A DNA stretch of 7,455 nt from an uncultured Collinsella sp. (GCA_958346165.1 CATVQO010000063.1:1-7455), one strand, 5' to 3'. Counted from the stretch's first letter, positions 1 through 6,340 are shown. The notes: generated by a model from the letters alone, not told the origin. Translations and numbers: made by a program.

Positions 1-547
1 CCACGTCTGCCGGTTGGTCCTTGTCCTTTGCAAGTCTATTCGCAACAGGCGAGGTATAGGGAGGTAGATACTTCCCGCGATCGCTCAGTGAAATCTTGGA
101 ACACAGTTCCTGGGCCAGGGCAAACGCCTGGATACAGCCGACCTCGCGAGCGACGGCAACACAAAGGGCCTCGGGAGATAGGCTGTACATCCCCGGTTCC
201 ACCTCTAGAATCGAGCCGGCAGGCAACCCGGAGCACACGGACCAGTCCACGCCAGGCATGCGGCGGCGCTGCACCGCAGATCCCACCAGCAAGCACAGAT
301 CTTCTTGCACCTCGCCGCTTTTGGCTCCAATTCGAACCAGGTCGGAAAGATAAATATCCTCGGTCGAAGGCGATGACGCACACAGCACGCGGCGCTCCTC
401 CTCGGGCTCAAGGTCCTTCCAGCCGACGTAGCCCATCTGCCGGCGCTCGGCGCGCATCATACGCAACGCCGAGGCGCCCGTCAGGATCACGGAAGCCGCT
501 AGCTGCTCTTTTGTCGGTTTGTCACACTGCCTGATTGTTACCGCCAC
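1..547 (-). CDS. Partial hypothetical protein, possibly of the Coriobacteriia DUF559/AbiEi-like family (C-terminus beyond window)
   Basis: An open frame enters from the left edge with no stop over 182 codons. I place the start at GTG 547-545, because AGGGG at 560-556 lies 8 nt upstream; another in-frame GTG at 556-554 sits 2 nt after the comF stop and is the alternative. The visible part is soluble, with no signal peptide or membrane segment. A conserved-looking block at residues 121-154 begins YSLSPEALCVAVA and continues through IQAFALAQELC. From memory this resembles a family of roughly 300-residue proteins common in Collinsella and relatives, whose missing C-terminal half carries a DUF559/Vsr-like nuclease fold; an N-terminal block near residues 21-35 (ILTGASALRMMRAER) fits too. 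That assignment is inference. The start overlaps the end of comF, so the two are probably cotranscribed and translationally coupled. Function unknown. Confidence 0.72.
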   Translation of the reverse strand, partial: MAVTIRQCDKPTKEQLAASVILTGASALRMMRAERRQMGYVGWKDLEPEEERRVLCASSPSTEDIYLSDLVRIGAKSGEVQEDLCLLVGSAVQRRRMPGVDWSVCSGLPAGSILEVEPGMYSLSPEALCVAVAREVGCIQAFALAQELCSKISLSDRGKYLPPYTSPVANRLAKDKDQPADV

Positions 548-558
548 ACGAATCACCC

Positions 559-1365
559 CTACCAAACGCGTGCGATAGCGAGGCCATCAACGGCCGCGGC
601 ACCGGCGCGCTTGAGTTCCGCCGAAGCCACTGCCATCGTCGCACCCGTGGTGATAACGTCGTCGATAAGCAACAGGCGGCGGCCCCGCACGTCCTCAACG
701 GTCTCGTACATGCCTCGGGCGCGTTCACGGCGCTCTTCACGACCGAGTTCACGCTGGTCGCCATGGCCGTACTTAACGAGGGCGTCGAGCAGCGGAACAC
801 CCGACAGCTCGCAAAATGGGCGCGCGATGGCTTCCATATGATCGAAGCCGCGTCGCCGAAACGCCGCCGCCGTCGCGGGCACAAACACCACTGCATCGGC
901 GCCGGACAACACACCGCCTAAGCGTTCGGGTGCCGCGACCTGGGCATGTAAGGCGGTGTCGTATAGCAGCTCTGCCAGATACGGCGCCAGGCGTCGCTCG
1001 CCCGCGTCTTTGTACGCTTTAATGATCCGCGGCAGCGGATGCGTGTAAACGGCACATGCCAGGCACCGGTCGAGAGCTTCGGCCATCGCCGAGGACGTAC
1101 CCTCGACCGAGCACTCGGTGCACAGCAAGTCTCCAAACGGGGCGCCGCATCGAGTGCAGCTATGCCGCGGGTCGATGAGCGCGAGCGCGGCCAGGCAGTC
1201 TTGGCAAATAAGCGCACCGGCGCGCTCGCAGCCGGCGCATCGCGTGGGCGACAACGCCTCAAGCGCCTCGTGCGCCGCCCGCTCGGCAAACGGTAGCAAT
1301 TCATCCGCAAACGGTAGGATGTCGGCACCTTGCAGGCATCCCAACACATTCAAATGTCTCTTCAC
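559..1365 (-). CDS. comF: ComF family phosphoribosyltransferase-like protein
   Basis: A 268-residue cytoplasmic protein of normal ComF length. An N-terminal double zinc finger shows Cys pairs C43/C46 and C54/C57, then C70/C73 and C82/C85 (CTRCGAPFGDLLCTEC). The C-terminal type I phosphoribosyltransferase domain carries the PRPP-binding loop LLLIDDVITTGAT at residues 231-243, preceded by the RRRGFDH segment at 170-176 typical of ComF/GntX proteins. In naturally competent bacteria ComF acts in uptake of transforming DNA, with links to the PriA helicase; many non-competent bacteria keep a homologue of unclear role, so competence cannot be claimed here. The start is GTG at 1365-1363, with AGGGAGG (1380-1374) 8 nt upstream; that site lies inside a strong hairpin (1369-1404). 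The gene follows ricT by 102 nt, and the next gene begins at its stop codon. Confidence 0.93.
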   Translation of the reverse strand: MKRHLNVLGCLQGADILPFADELLPFAERAAHEALEALSPTRCAGCERAGALICQDCLAALALIDPRHSCTRCGAPFGDLLCTECSVEGTSSAMAEALDRCLACAVYTHPLPRIIKAYKDAGERRLAPYLAELLYDTALHAQVAAPERLGGVLSGADAVVFVPATAAAFRRRGFDHMEAIARPFCELSGVPLLDALVKYGHGDQRELGREERRERARGMYETVEDVRGRRLLLIDDVITTGATMAVASAELKRAGAAAVDGLAIARVW

Positions 1366-1368
1366 GAC

Positions 1369-1404
1369 ACAACCCTCCCTACGCTCGGTCGCAGGGAGGG
1401 TCGT
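1369..1404 (-). promoter_or_regulatory. Hairpin sequestering the comF ribosome binding site
   Basis: In minus-strand RNA, 1404-1390 pairs with 1383-1369: a perfect 9-bp core (ACCCUCCCU with AGGGAGGGU) extended by G·U, C-G and A-U outside and by G·U, C-G and G-C inside, leaving the 6-nt loop ACCGAG. The 3' arm is the Shine-Dalgarno sequence of comF, and the stem ends 3 nt before its GTG. Both wobble pairs become A·C mismatches on the plus strand, so the structure suits minus-strand RNA. No uridine run follows, which argues against a simple intrinsic terminator after ricT. A role in translational control is inference. Confidence 0.6.
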
Positions 1405-1467
1405 TGATTCAGCGCTATGGTACCCCGACGCGTTTGGGGTCAGGCAGGTTAAATCCGTTTGCGGGCG

Positions 1468-3168
1468 CTATTCGCCGGTGGGCGGTTGCGGTGCGGACGA
1501 GTTTTGGGTCGAGCCCTCGCCACCATCTTGACGCGGCTTGCGGGAACGACGACGGCGACGGCGCTTCTGGCCCTGGTCGGCCGAACCCTCGCCACCACGA
1601 TCTTCGCGCGACTCGCGTTCGTCGCGAGCAGCGCCGCGCGCGGCCTTGGCAGCCGCCCCTCCGCCATCTCCAGGGCGACGGTGCGTGACCTTGACCTCGC
1701 CATCCGAGACCTGATCGGCCACGGAGGGCACCGAGGGCTTTTGCTGCGTGCCCGAGGAATGGCGACGACGCGGACGCGGGGCGCGCTCGTCATCGTTGCG
1801 CTGCTTGCCACCCTTGTCGGCAGGCGTATCGGAACCCGAACCACCCTTGGGGGCGGCACCGGCTTCGCGAGCGGCTGCGGCGCGGAAGGCGTCCTCGCGC
1901 TCCTCGCTCGACAAATGGCGGCGGCGACGGCGCGTGGGATTCATGCCACCGCCGCGGTTTTGCTGCTGGGGCTGCTGAGCCTCGCGCTCGCGGGGGGAAT
2001 TCTTGCCTGCGGGAGCGGCCTCGCCTACATCGCCCGAACCCGAGCGCTTGCGACGGCGACGTCCACCGGCAGCCTCCTCAGCCTCGGGTGCCTCGGCCTT
2101 GCCGCGACCCTTACCGCGGCCGCGACCCTCGCCCTGGCTCTGACCGGCACGGGCATCGGCGTCCGCATCGCGACGGCGGCGCTTGGGCATCGTCGTCCCC
2201 GCCAGACGGTCGGCGCTCGACAGGCCATCGCCCACGTCGACGCCATTCTCGCGGTCGAGCTCCATAAGCGCCAAGCGCATCTCGGGCGACTCGATACGCT
2301 CGAGCACATCGCGCGTCACGCAGTCGGGGCGGCAGTTGCAGCCCTGCTCGGCGGCCTTCTTTTTGCAGCCCTCAGAGCAGGTCATGTCAGCCAGGTTGAC
2401 CTTAAAGACTTTGCCGTTCTCCAGGCGCAACACCAGCTGCTCGCGCGGCGTGTCATATTCCTGGATACGCGCCTTGCCAAGCGGCGTATCGATAAGCGTC
2501 TTCTTTTTGGGCGCGCGGCTCTTAAAGTCCTTGTACGCCTCGAACTCGTAGCGCAGGCAGCACATCAGGCGGCCGCAGACGCCGCTAATTTTGGACGAGT
2601 TGAGTGGCAGGTCCTGCTCTTTTGCCATGCGAATCGAAACCGGCTCAAACTGTCCGCCAAAGCGCGTGCAGCAGAGCTCCTGGCCGCACTGGGCATAGCC
2701 ACCCACCAGGCGGGTCTCGTCGCGCACGCCGATCTGGCGCATGTCGACGCGAATGTGCAGCGTCGAGGACAGGTCCCTGACGAGCTGGCGAAAATCGACG
2801 CGCTCCTCGGCTGCAAAGTAGAACACGGCCTTCTCGCCGCCAAACAGGTACTCGACGCCCACCGGCTTCATCTCGAGGTCGAGCTCCTTGACCAGGCGGC
2901 GGAAGTCGACCATGGCCTCGTCGCCCTGGATGGCCAGATCGTCGGCAAGCTGCAGGTCGATGTCGCTCGCCACGCGCAGTACGGGCTTGAGCGGCTGACC
3001 GATCTCGTCTTGCGGCACCTCGAAGGGATCGGCCGTGACCAGGCCGATCTCGGTTCCGCGCTCGGTGGAACAAATGGCATAATCGGCCTCGAGGATATCC
3101 AGATCCTGCGGGTCGAACCACAGGTCGCGCGAGGCGTAGGTAAACTTAACGGGTACAACTAACGGCAT
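1468..3168 (-). CDS. ricT: RicT/YaaT (PSP1 C-terminal domain) protein with long Arg-rich tail
   Basis: 566 residues, about twice the usual RicT length. Residues 1-260 form the PSP1 region with the two family cysteine motifs: QCGQELCC (C161, C166, C167) and GVCGRLMCC (C198, C203, C204). In Bacillus subtilis RicT (YaaT) joins RicA and RicF in an iron-sulfur complex that steers RNase Y mRNA processing; no RicA or RicF gene lies in this window. Beyond the core is an extra cysteine cluster (C264, C268, C277, C279, C283), then from about residue 327 a low-complexity tail rich in Arg, Gly, Glu, Ser and Pro with basic blocks at 329-333, 370-375, 413-417, 465-469 and 535-546. The ATG at 3168 is preceded by AGGAAGG 7 nt upstream and overlaps the end of holB by 10 nt, indicating translational coupling. 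The tail may bind nucleic acid; that is inference. Confidence 0.93.
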   Translation of the reverse strand: MPLVVPVKFTYASRDLWFDPQDLDILEADYAICSTERGTEIGLVTADPFEVPQDEIGQPLKPVLRVASDIDLQLADDLAIQGDEAMVDFRRLVKELDLEMKPVGVEYLFGGEKAVFYFAAEERVDFRQLVRDLSSTLHIRVDMRQIGVRDETRLVGGYAQCGQELCCTRFGGQFEPVSIRMAKEQDLPLNSSKISGVCGRLMCCLRYEFEAYKDFKSRAPKKKTLIDTPLGKARIQEYDTPREQLVLRLENGKVFKVNLADMTCSEGCKKKAAEQGCNCRPDCVTRDVLERIESPEMRLALMELDRENGVDVGDGLSSADRLAGTTMPKRRRRDADADARAGQSQGEGRGRGKGRGKAEAPEAEEAAGGRRRRKRSGSGDVGEAAPAGKNSPREREAQQPQQQNRGGGMNPTRRRRRHLSSEEREDAFRAAAAREAGAAPKGGSGSDTPADKGGKQRNDDERAPRPRRRHSSGTQQKPSVPSVADQVSDGEVKVTHRRPGDGGGAAAKAARGAARDERESREDRGGEGSADQGQKRRRRRRSRKPRQDGGEGSTQNSSAPQPPTGE

Positions 3169-4286
3169 TTCAGTGCCTTCCTGATATCGAACAGCATGAC
3201 CTCGATGGCCAGCTGGGGAGTAACGTTTCTGGCGATGTTGCGCTCGGCGGTCGCGACTGCCTCGAGCGCCTGGGTGGCACCCGCAACATTGGTCGCGGCG
3301 GCAAGCCGACCGATCGTGTCGCGCACGTCTTCGTTCACCACGTCGGCTGCCTCGTCCTGAAGCGTCAGCAGCACGTCGCGCATGAGCGTCCGCGCGCTCG
3401 CCAGCGCTTCCATGATACCCGAACGCTCGCGCGCGTTGAGTTCGCGCTTGTTGCGGTCCTCAAGCTGCTTCAATGCTCCACGCGACAGGTAGTCGGCGTT
3501 TTGCTCGAGCACCTTTTCCTGTGTGGACTTGACCTCGGCGAGCGGCGCCTTAACGGCGACGATGAGTGACTTGGCGCGGCTGAGCACGTCGGCCTCGTCG
3601 GCGGCGATAAGCGAATCGATGGCGCGAACCATCTGACGGCGGGCGTCCTGGCGCTCGGCGCTCTTGAGGAACTCGATGCCACGCGTTGGGCTCCCCGCCA
3701 CGGCAACAGCCATGCGACAACGCGCGATATCCTGACCGGTAGCGCGGCTCACGGCACGCGCGGCGACGGCAGGCGATACCAGCCGAAACGGCACGCACTG
3801 GCAGCGGCTCACGATGGTGGGCAACATCACGTCTGCCGAGGTGCCCAGCAGGATGAACATAACGCCCTCGGGCGGCTCCTCGAGTGTTTTGAGCAGTGCG
3901 TTGGCGGTATTGGCGCGCAGTTGCTCGGCACGGTCGATGATGTAGACCTTGGCCTTGGCACGGATGGGCGCCAGAGGCACGTCATCGAGCAGCTCGCGGG
4001 TCTGGGCGATGAGGTAGCCCGTGGCGCTCTCGGGCGTGTAATAGTGCACGTCGGGGTGCGTATGGCGGGCGACGCGCACGCAGCTATCGCATGAGCCGCA
4101 GCCATCCTGCTCGCACAGGAAGGCTTGGGCGAGCGCCCACGCGGCGTCGAGCTTGCCCGCGCCGGGCGCGCCCAAAAACAGGTAGGCGTGCGATGCGCGA
4201 CCGCTGGCGACGGCATTGGTCAAAAAGTCGCGCACGCGCTCTTGGGTGTCGAGCTTGGCCAGCAGACTTGCCTGAGCGGGGGCCAT
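3159..4286 (-). CDS. holB: DNA polymerase III subunit delta' (clamp loader)
   Basis: 375 residues from the ATG at 4286-4284. The frame stays open to a TTG at 4307, but AGGAGG at 4296-4301 sits 9 nt before the ATG and decides the start. The protein is the delta-prime arm of the clamp loader that places the beta sliding clamp on DNA. Visible motifs: P-loop-like GAPGAGK at 39-45, followed by Leu rather than Thr/Ser, consistent with a subunit that does not hydrolyse ATP; a zinc module C58, C63, C66, C69; a Walker B-like IIDRAEQL near 116-123 followed by NALLKTLEEPP; and the SRC motif at 160-162, which supplies the arginine finger to a neighbouring ATPase subunit. The charged helix near 280-300 (LEDRNKRELNARERSG) resembles actinobacterial versions. 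The start is 1 nt after the tmk stop, and the end overlaps ricT. Confidence 0.94.
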   Translation of the reverse strand: MAPAQASLLAKLDTQERVRDFLTNAVASGRASHAYLFLGAPGAGKLDAAWALAQAFLCEQDGCGSCDSCVRVARHTHPDVHYYTPESATGYLIAQTRELLDDVPLAPIRAKAKVYIIDRAEQLRANTANALLKTLEEPPEGVMFILLGTSADVMLPTIVSRCQCVPFRLVSPAVAARAVSRATGQDIARCRMAVAVAGSPTRGIEFLKSAERQDARRQMVRAIDSLIAADEADVLSRAKSLIVAVKAPLAEVKSTQEKVLEQNADYLSRGALKQLEDRNKRELNARERSGIMEALASARTLMRDVLLTLQDEAADVVNEDVRDTIGRLAAATNVAGATQALEAVATAERNIARNVTPQLAIEVMLFDIRKALKCR

Positions 4287-4287
4287 G

Positions 4288-4971
4288 CTACTCGGCCTCC
4301 TGGGCAAGCGCAGCGGTGACGGCGTCCTGGGAAATGTCGAGGCCGTAGGCGCGAACCCGCTCGACCGTCTGCGCGAAGACTTCCTCGATGGACGCGGTCG
4401 CGTCGATGAGCTTTACGCGGTTTGGTTCCTCGGCGGCAATGGCGCAAAATCCCTGGTAGACGCGCTCTTGGAAGGCCATGCCCTTGGCCTCCATGCGGTC
4501 GGCCGCACCGCGATCGGCCATGCGCAGCGCCGCCTGCTCGGGCGTGATGTGATAGACGAGCGTGAGCGCCGGGTGCGTACCCGCGACGGCCAGGTTATTG
4601 GCATCGCGCACCATCTGACGATCGAGGCCATCGGCAAACGCCTGGTAGCAGGTCGTGGAATCGTAGAAGCGATCGCACAGGACCACCTTGCCGGCAGCAA
4701 GGGCGGGCGCGATGACCTCGTGCACCAACTGAGCGCGTGCCGCCTCGTAGAGCAGCAACTCGCAGGTGTCGCCCATCGCCGTATTGGCGGGGTCGAGCAG
4801 CAGGGCGCGGATCTTTTCGCTGATGGCGGTGCCGCCCGGCTCGCGCAGACTCACAACCTGGTAGCCAGCGAGCTCGAGCGCACGGGCAAGCAGGCGCGCC
4901 TGCGTGGACTTGCCGGCACCATCAACGCCCTCGAGCGTGATAAAGCTATGTTGAGCGGGCTCAAAAGCCAT
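4288..4971 (-). CDS. tmk: Thymidylate kinase (dTMP kinase)
   Basis: 227 residues, slightly longer than the common 205-215 because of a short C-terminal extension. It phosphorylates dTMP to dTDP with ATP, the step joining de novo and salvage routes to dTTP. Motifs are complete: P-loop EGVDGAGKST (14-23); REPGGT (43-48) in the dTMP-binding region; the DRFYDST segment (100-106) carrying the DRY/H-type motif; and a LID region with several arginines near 150-170 (ADRGAADRMEAKG). Start ATG 4971 has GGAAGGGG ending 8 nt upstream. The gene heads the tmk-holB-ricT operon; its stop is one nucleotide from the holB ATG. A plausible extended -10 promoter lies about 40 nt upstream of the start. Confidence 0.97.
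   Translation of the reverse strand: MAFEPAQHSFITLEGVDGAGKSTQARLLARALELAGYQVVSLREPGGTAISEKIRALLLDPANTAMGDTCELLLYEAARAQLVHEVIAPALAAGKVVLCDRFYDSTTCYQAFADGLDRQMVRDANNLAVAGTHPALTLVYHITPEQAALRMADRGAADRMEAKGMAFQERVYQGFCAIAAEEPNRVKLIDATASIEEVFAQTVERVRAYGLDISQDAVTAALAQEAE
4296..4301 (-). promoter_or_regulatory. Ribosome binding site deciding the holB start
   Basis: A perfect AGGAGG on the minus strand, inside the last codons of tmk, lies 9 nt upstream of ATG 4286. It selects this ATG over the in-frame TTG at 4307, which lies upstream of the site. Confidence 0.85.
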
Positions 4972-5007
4972 GGGCGCAGCCCCTTCCTACAAGGCGCGAA
5001 AATGCAA

Positions 5008-5016
5008 GTTATAGCA
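5008..5016 (-). promoter_or_regulatory. Putative extended -10 promoter for the tmk-holB-ricT operon
   Basis: On the minus strand TGCTATAAC reads as an extended -10 element (TG-n-TATAAC). It would start transcription near 5001, giving a leader of about 30 nt before the tmk ATG. No convincing -35 hexamer is seen 16-18 nt upstream, as is common for extended -10 promoters. The palindromic element lies further upstream (5059-5120). Confidence 0.5.
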
Positions 5017-5058
5017 ACCAAGCCATGATACCCCAGCGTCCGGCGCACCCCAAATCCC

Positions 5059-5120
5059 ACCTAGTCATTGGGGACGTTCTTAAATGACTAGTCGTTTAAG
5101 AACGTCCCCAACGACTAGGT
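5059..5120. repeat. 62-bp near-perfect palindrome built of two overlapping hairpin units (REP/BIME-like)
   Basis: Bases 5059-5089 are complementary to 5120-5090 with no spacer and only two mismatches (5067/5112 and 5085/5094). Each half is also a hairpin of its own: 5061-5069 pairs with 5083-5091 around a 13-nt loop (GGGGACGTTCTTA), and 5088-5096 pairs with 5110-5118 around the complementary loop (TAAGAACGTCCCC). The two hairpins share the central CTAG. The two mismatches of the long palindrome become a matched A-T pair in the left hairpin and a matched G-C pair in the right one. The right end contains the stop codon of the serine hydrolase gene. The layout resembles paired REP elements mobilised by RAYT (Y1-type) transposases; no such gene is in the window. 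Confidence 0.85.
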
Positions 5121-6188
5121 CTCGGCGCGGGTATAGATGGCGAAGGAAATGTCGCGCTCCAAGGTCAGGGCCTGCTCGCGTTCGAGGTCTTGGGTGAGGA
5201 TTGCCAGCACGTAAGGGCGCTCGGCGTAGACGATTGCTGCATCGTGCTGAGCATTCGCCAGGCTGCCCGTTTTGTGCGCGACCAAAACGCCGCCGGGAAC
5301 GCCCTCGACAATACCGCGCGCGTCTTCCTGCGCCAGCAGATATCCGCGCGCTCGCTCGCACAGCCCGGGCGTCGCGATTGTCCCCGCCGCCAGCCGCTGC
5401 AACACGGCCGCAGCATCACGGGCGCTCGTATAGTTCTCGCGACCTTGTGCCTGGGCCTCGGCATCCATCATCAAACGAGCGAGCACGGTCTGGGTCAACC
5501 CCAATGCGGCACACGTTTCGTTGACCGTATCCATGCCAAGTCTGCTGATAACAAGGTTCGCTGCCACGTTATCGCTCTGGGCAATCATAGCGTGCAGTAG
5601 CTCGTCAATACTGTACGACACACCCGCGCCGCGCGACTGAATGTTGCCGCTGCCACCCACGATATCCTGTTGCGTTACCGTTATCTGCTCGTCGAGGGAC
5701 AGCTCGCCCGCCGTCACGGTCTCGAGCGCACAAGCGAGAATGGGAAGCTTGATGATGCTTGCCGCCACATGTCGCGCGTCCGGCGCCACAGCGACTTCAC
5801 CATCGAGCGACGCGAACGTTTGAGGATCAAGCGCCACAGCATAGACCGAGGTAGACCCACCATACGGCTCGACAAGGGCTTCGATATCTTGCTGAAGGCC
5901 GGCAATCCAAGAGGTCTGGGAGACAGCTTCCGTCTTTTGAGCGGACGGATGATTCGCTTTTTGTTTGACAGGGACAGCGGGGCCCTCAGCCTCGTTGCGG
6001 CGCGCGGCACAACCGCCGAGACTCATCACCGAGGCAAGCGCTCCGGTCAACATTCCGGCACAAAACACTCGACGCGAGCAATCGCGCGCAGTGAGGGGTG
6101 CATCCCCCGGCGGGAACCGGAACGCCTCTACGCTGTCGCCGCCACCCCGACCTTGCTCGCCGCAGTACACAGACTCACTCCCCACCAT
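5115..6188 (-). CDS. Exported serine hydrolase, class A beta-lactamase-like fold, predicted Tat lipoprotein
   Basis: 357 residues from ATG 6188. The N-terminus has a twin-arginine motif SRRVFCAG (38-45), a hydrophobic stretch and a lipobox-like SLGGC ending at C60, so it is probably exported folded and anchored by lipid outside the membrane. Active-site signatures of the penicillin-recognising serine enzymes are present: SIIK (144-147), SDN (205-207) and KTG (306-308). The usual class A ExxLN motif is not obvious; E244 or E251-N252 lie in the matching region, before an ARD at 256-258. It could be a weak beta-lactamase or a cell-wall-modifying hydrolase. About 35 residues precede the Tat motif, and GTG 6170 with GGGGAG upstream is a credible alternative start. 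The stop lies inside the palindrome. The gene is divergent from the zinc-ribbon gene and transcribed toward the tmk operon. Confidence 0.88.
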   Translation of the reverse strand: MVGSESVYCGEQGRGGGDSVEAFRFPPGDAPLTARDCSRRVFCAGMLTGALASVMSLGGCAARRNEAEGPAVPVKQKANHPSAQKTEAVSQTSWIAGLQQDIEALVEPYGGSTSVYAVALDPQTFASLDGEVAVAPDARHVAASIIKLPILACALETVTAGELSLDEQITVTQQDIVGGSGNIQSRGAGVSYSIDELLHAMIAQSDNVAANLVISRLGMDTVNETCAALGLTQTVLARLMMDAEAQAQGRENYTSARDAAAVLQRLAAGTIATPGLCERARGYLLAQEDARGIVEGVPGGVLVAHKTGSLANAQHDAAIVYAERPYVLAILTQDLEREQALTLERDISFAIYTRAET

Positions 6189-6249
6189 CGCATTCTACCG
6201 AGCCGTCGATAAACGGCCGCACCGGACACCCAGCACGCCACACTCATTG

Positions 6250-6263
6250 TGACGCATGCGACA
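6250..6263. promoter_or_regulatory. Imperfect palindrome in the divergent intergenic region
   Basis: TGACGCATGCGACA is a 14-bp dyad around a perfect CGCATGCG core, with one mismatched pair. A second small perfect palindrome, ATGATCAT, lies at 6277-6284. They sit between two divergent genes, where operators are expected, but nothing identifies the regulator. Confidence 0.25.
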
Positions 6264-6297
6264 GGGCTTGCGCGACATGATCATCCTCACATAACCA

Positions 6298-6318
6298 GTT
6301 GGGTCGGCGCGGCCCAAC
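6298..6318. promoter_or_regulatory. Inverted repeat upstream of the zinc-ribbon gene promoter
   Basis: GTTGGGTCG and CGGCCCAAC form a 9-bp dyad with one T/G mismatch around the 3-nt spacer GCG. It ends 16 nt before the -10 box at 6335-6340, so it covers the -35 position and upstream, as expected for an operator or activator site. It lies outside any transcript started at that box, so a terminator or RNA role is less likely. Confidence 0.35.
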
Positions 6319-6334
6319 CGCACCTGAACCACCT

Positions 6335-6340
6335 TATAAT
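6335..6340 (+). promoter_or_regulatory. -10 box (TATAAT) for the zinc-ribbon membrane protein gene
   Basis: A consensus TATAAT in an otherwise GC-rich region, 31 nt before the start codon at 6372. No good -35 hexamer is present at normal spacing (6312-6317 reads GCCCAA), which suggests activation by a protein bound to the inverted repeat just upstream, or a weak promoter. The intergenic region 6189-6371 holds nothing else that I can support. Confidence 0.6.

Noticed and set aside
36..383. A 115-codon minus-strand frame near the left edge
   Set aside because: The frame running from 547 off the left edge overlaps it, uses a better start with a ribosome binding site, and has a more natural composition. 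The 115-codon product is Arg/Cys/Gly-rich, as expected of a wrong frame.
1422..1440. Small inverted repeat ACCCC...GGGGT after the ricT stop, as a terminator
   Set aside because: The stem is only five pairs around a nine-base spacer and has no following T-tract, so it is too weak to call.
1459..3162. A 567-codon open frame on the plus strand, antisense to ricT for almost its whole length
   Set aside because: It is a mirror of the GC-rich codon pattern of ricT. The translation is an Ala/Leu/Thr-rich composition without recognisable motifs, whereas the minus frame has clear PSP1 and cysteine motifs, a good ribosome binding site and operon overlap.
4287..4307. TTG at 4307 as the holB start
   Set aside because: It lies upstream of the perfect AGGAGG at 4296-4301 and would overlap tmk. 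The ATG at 4286 has ideal spacing, and family proteins begin near there.
4285..5028. A 247-codon plus-strand frame opposite tmk
   Set aside because: The minus strand carries an intact thymidylate kinase with all motifs. The plus frame is a high-GC shadow and runs into the operon leader.
5059..5120. Reading the palindrome as an ordinary rho-independent terminator
   Set aside because: No uridine run follows on either strand, it has no central loop, and the two sub-hairpins with compensated changes explain the structure better. A side role in termination is not excluded.
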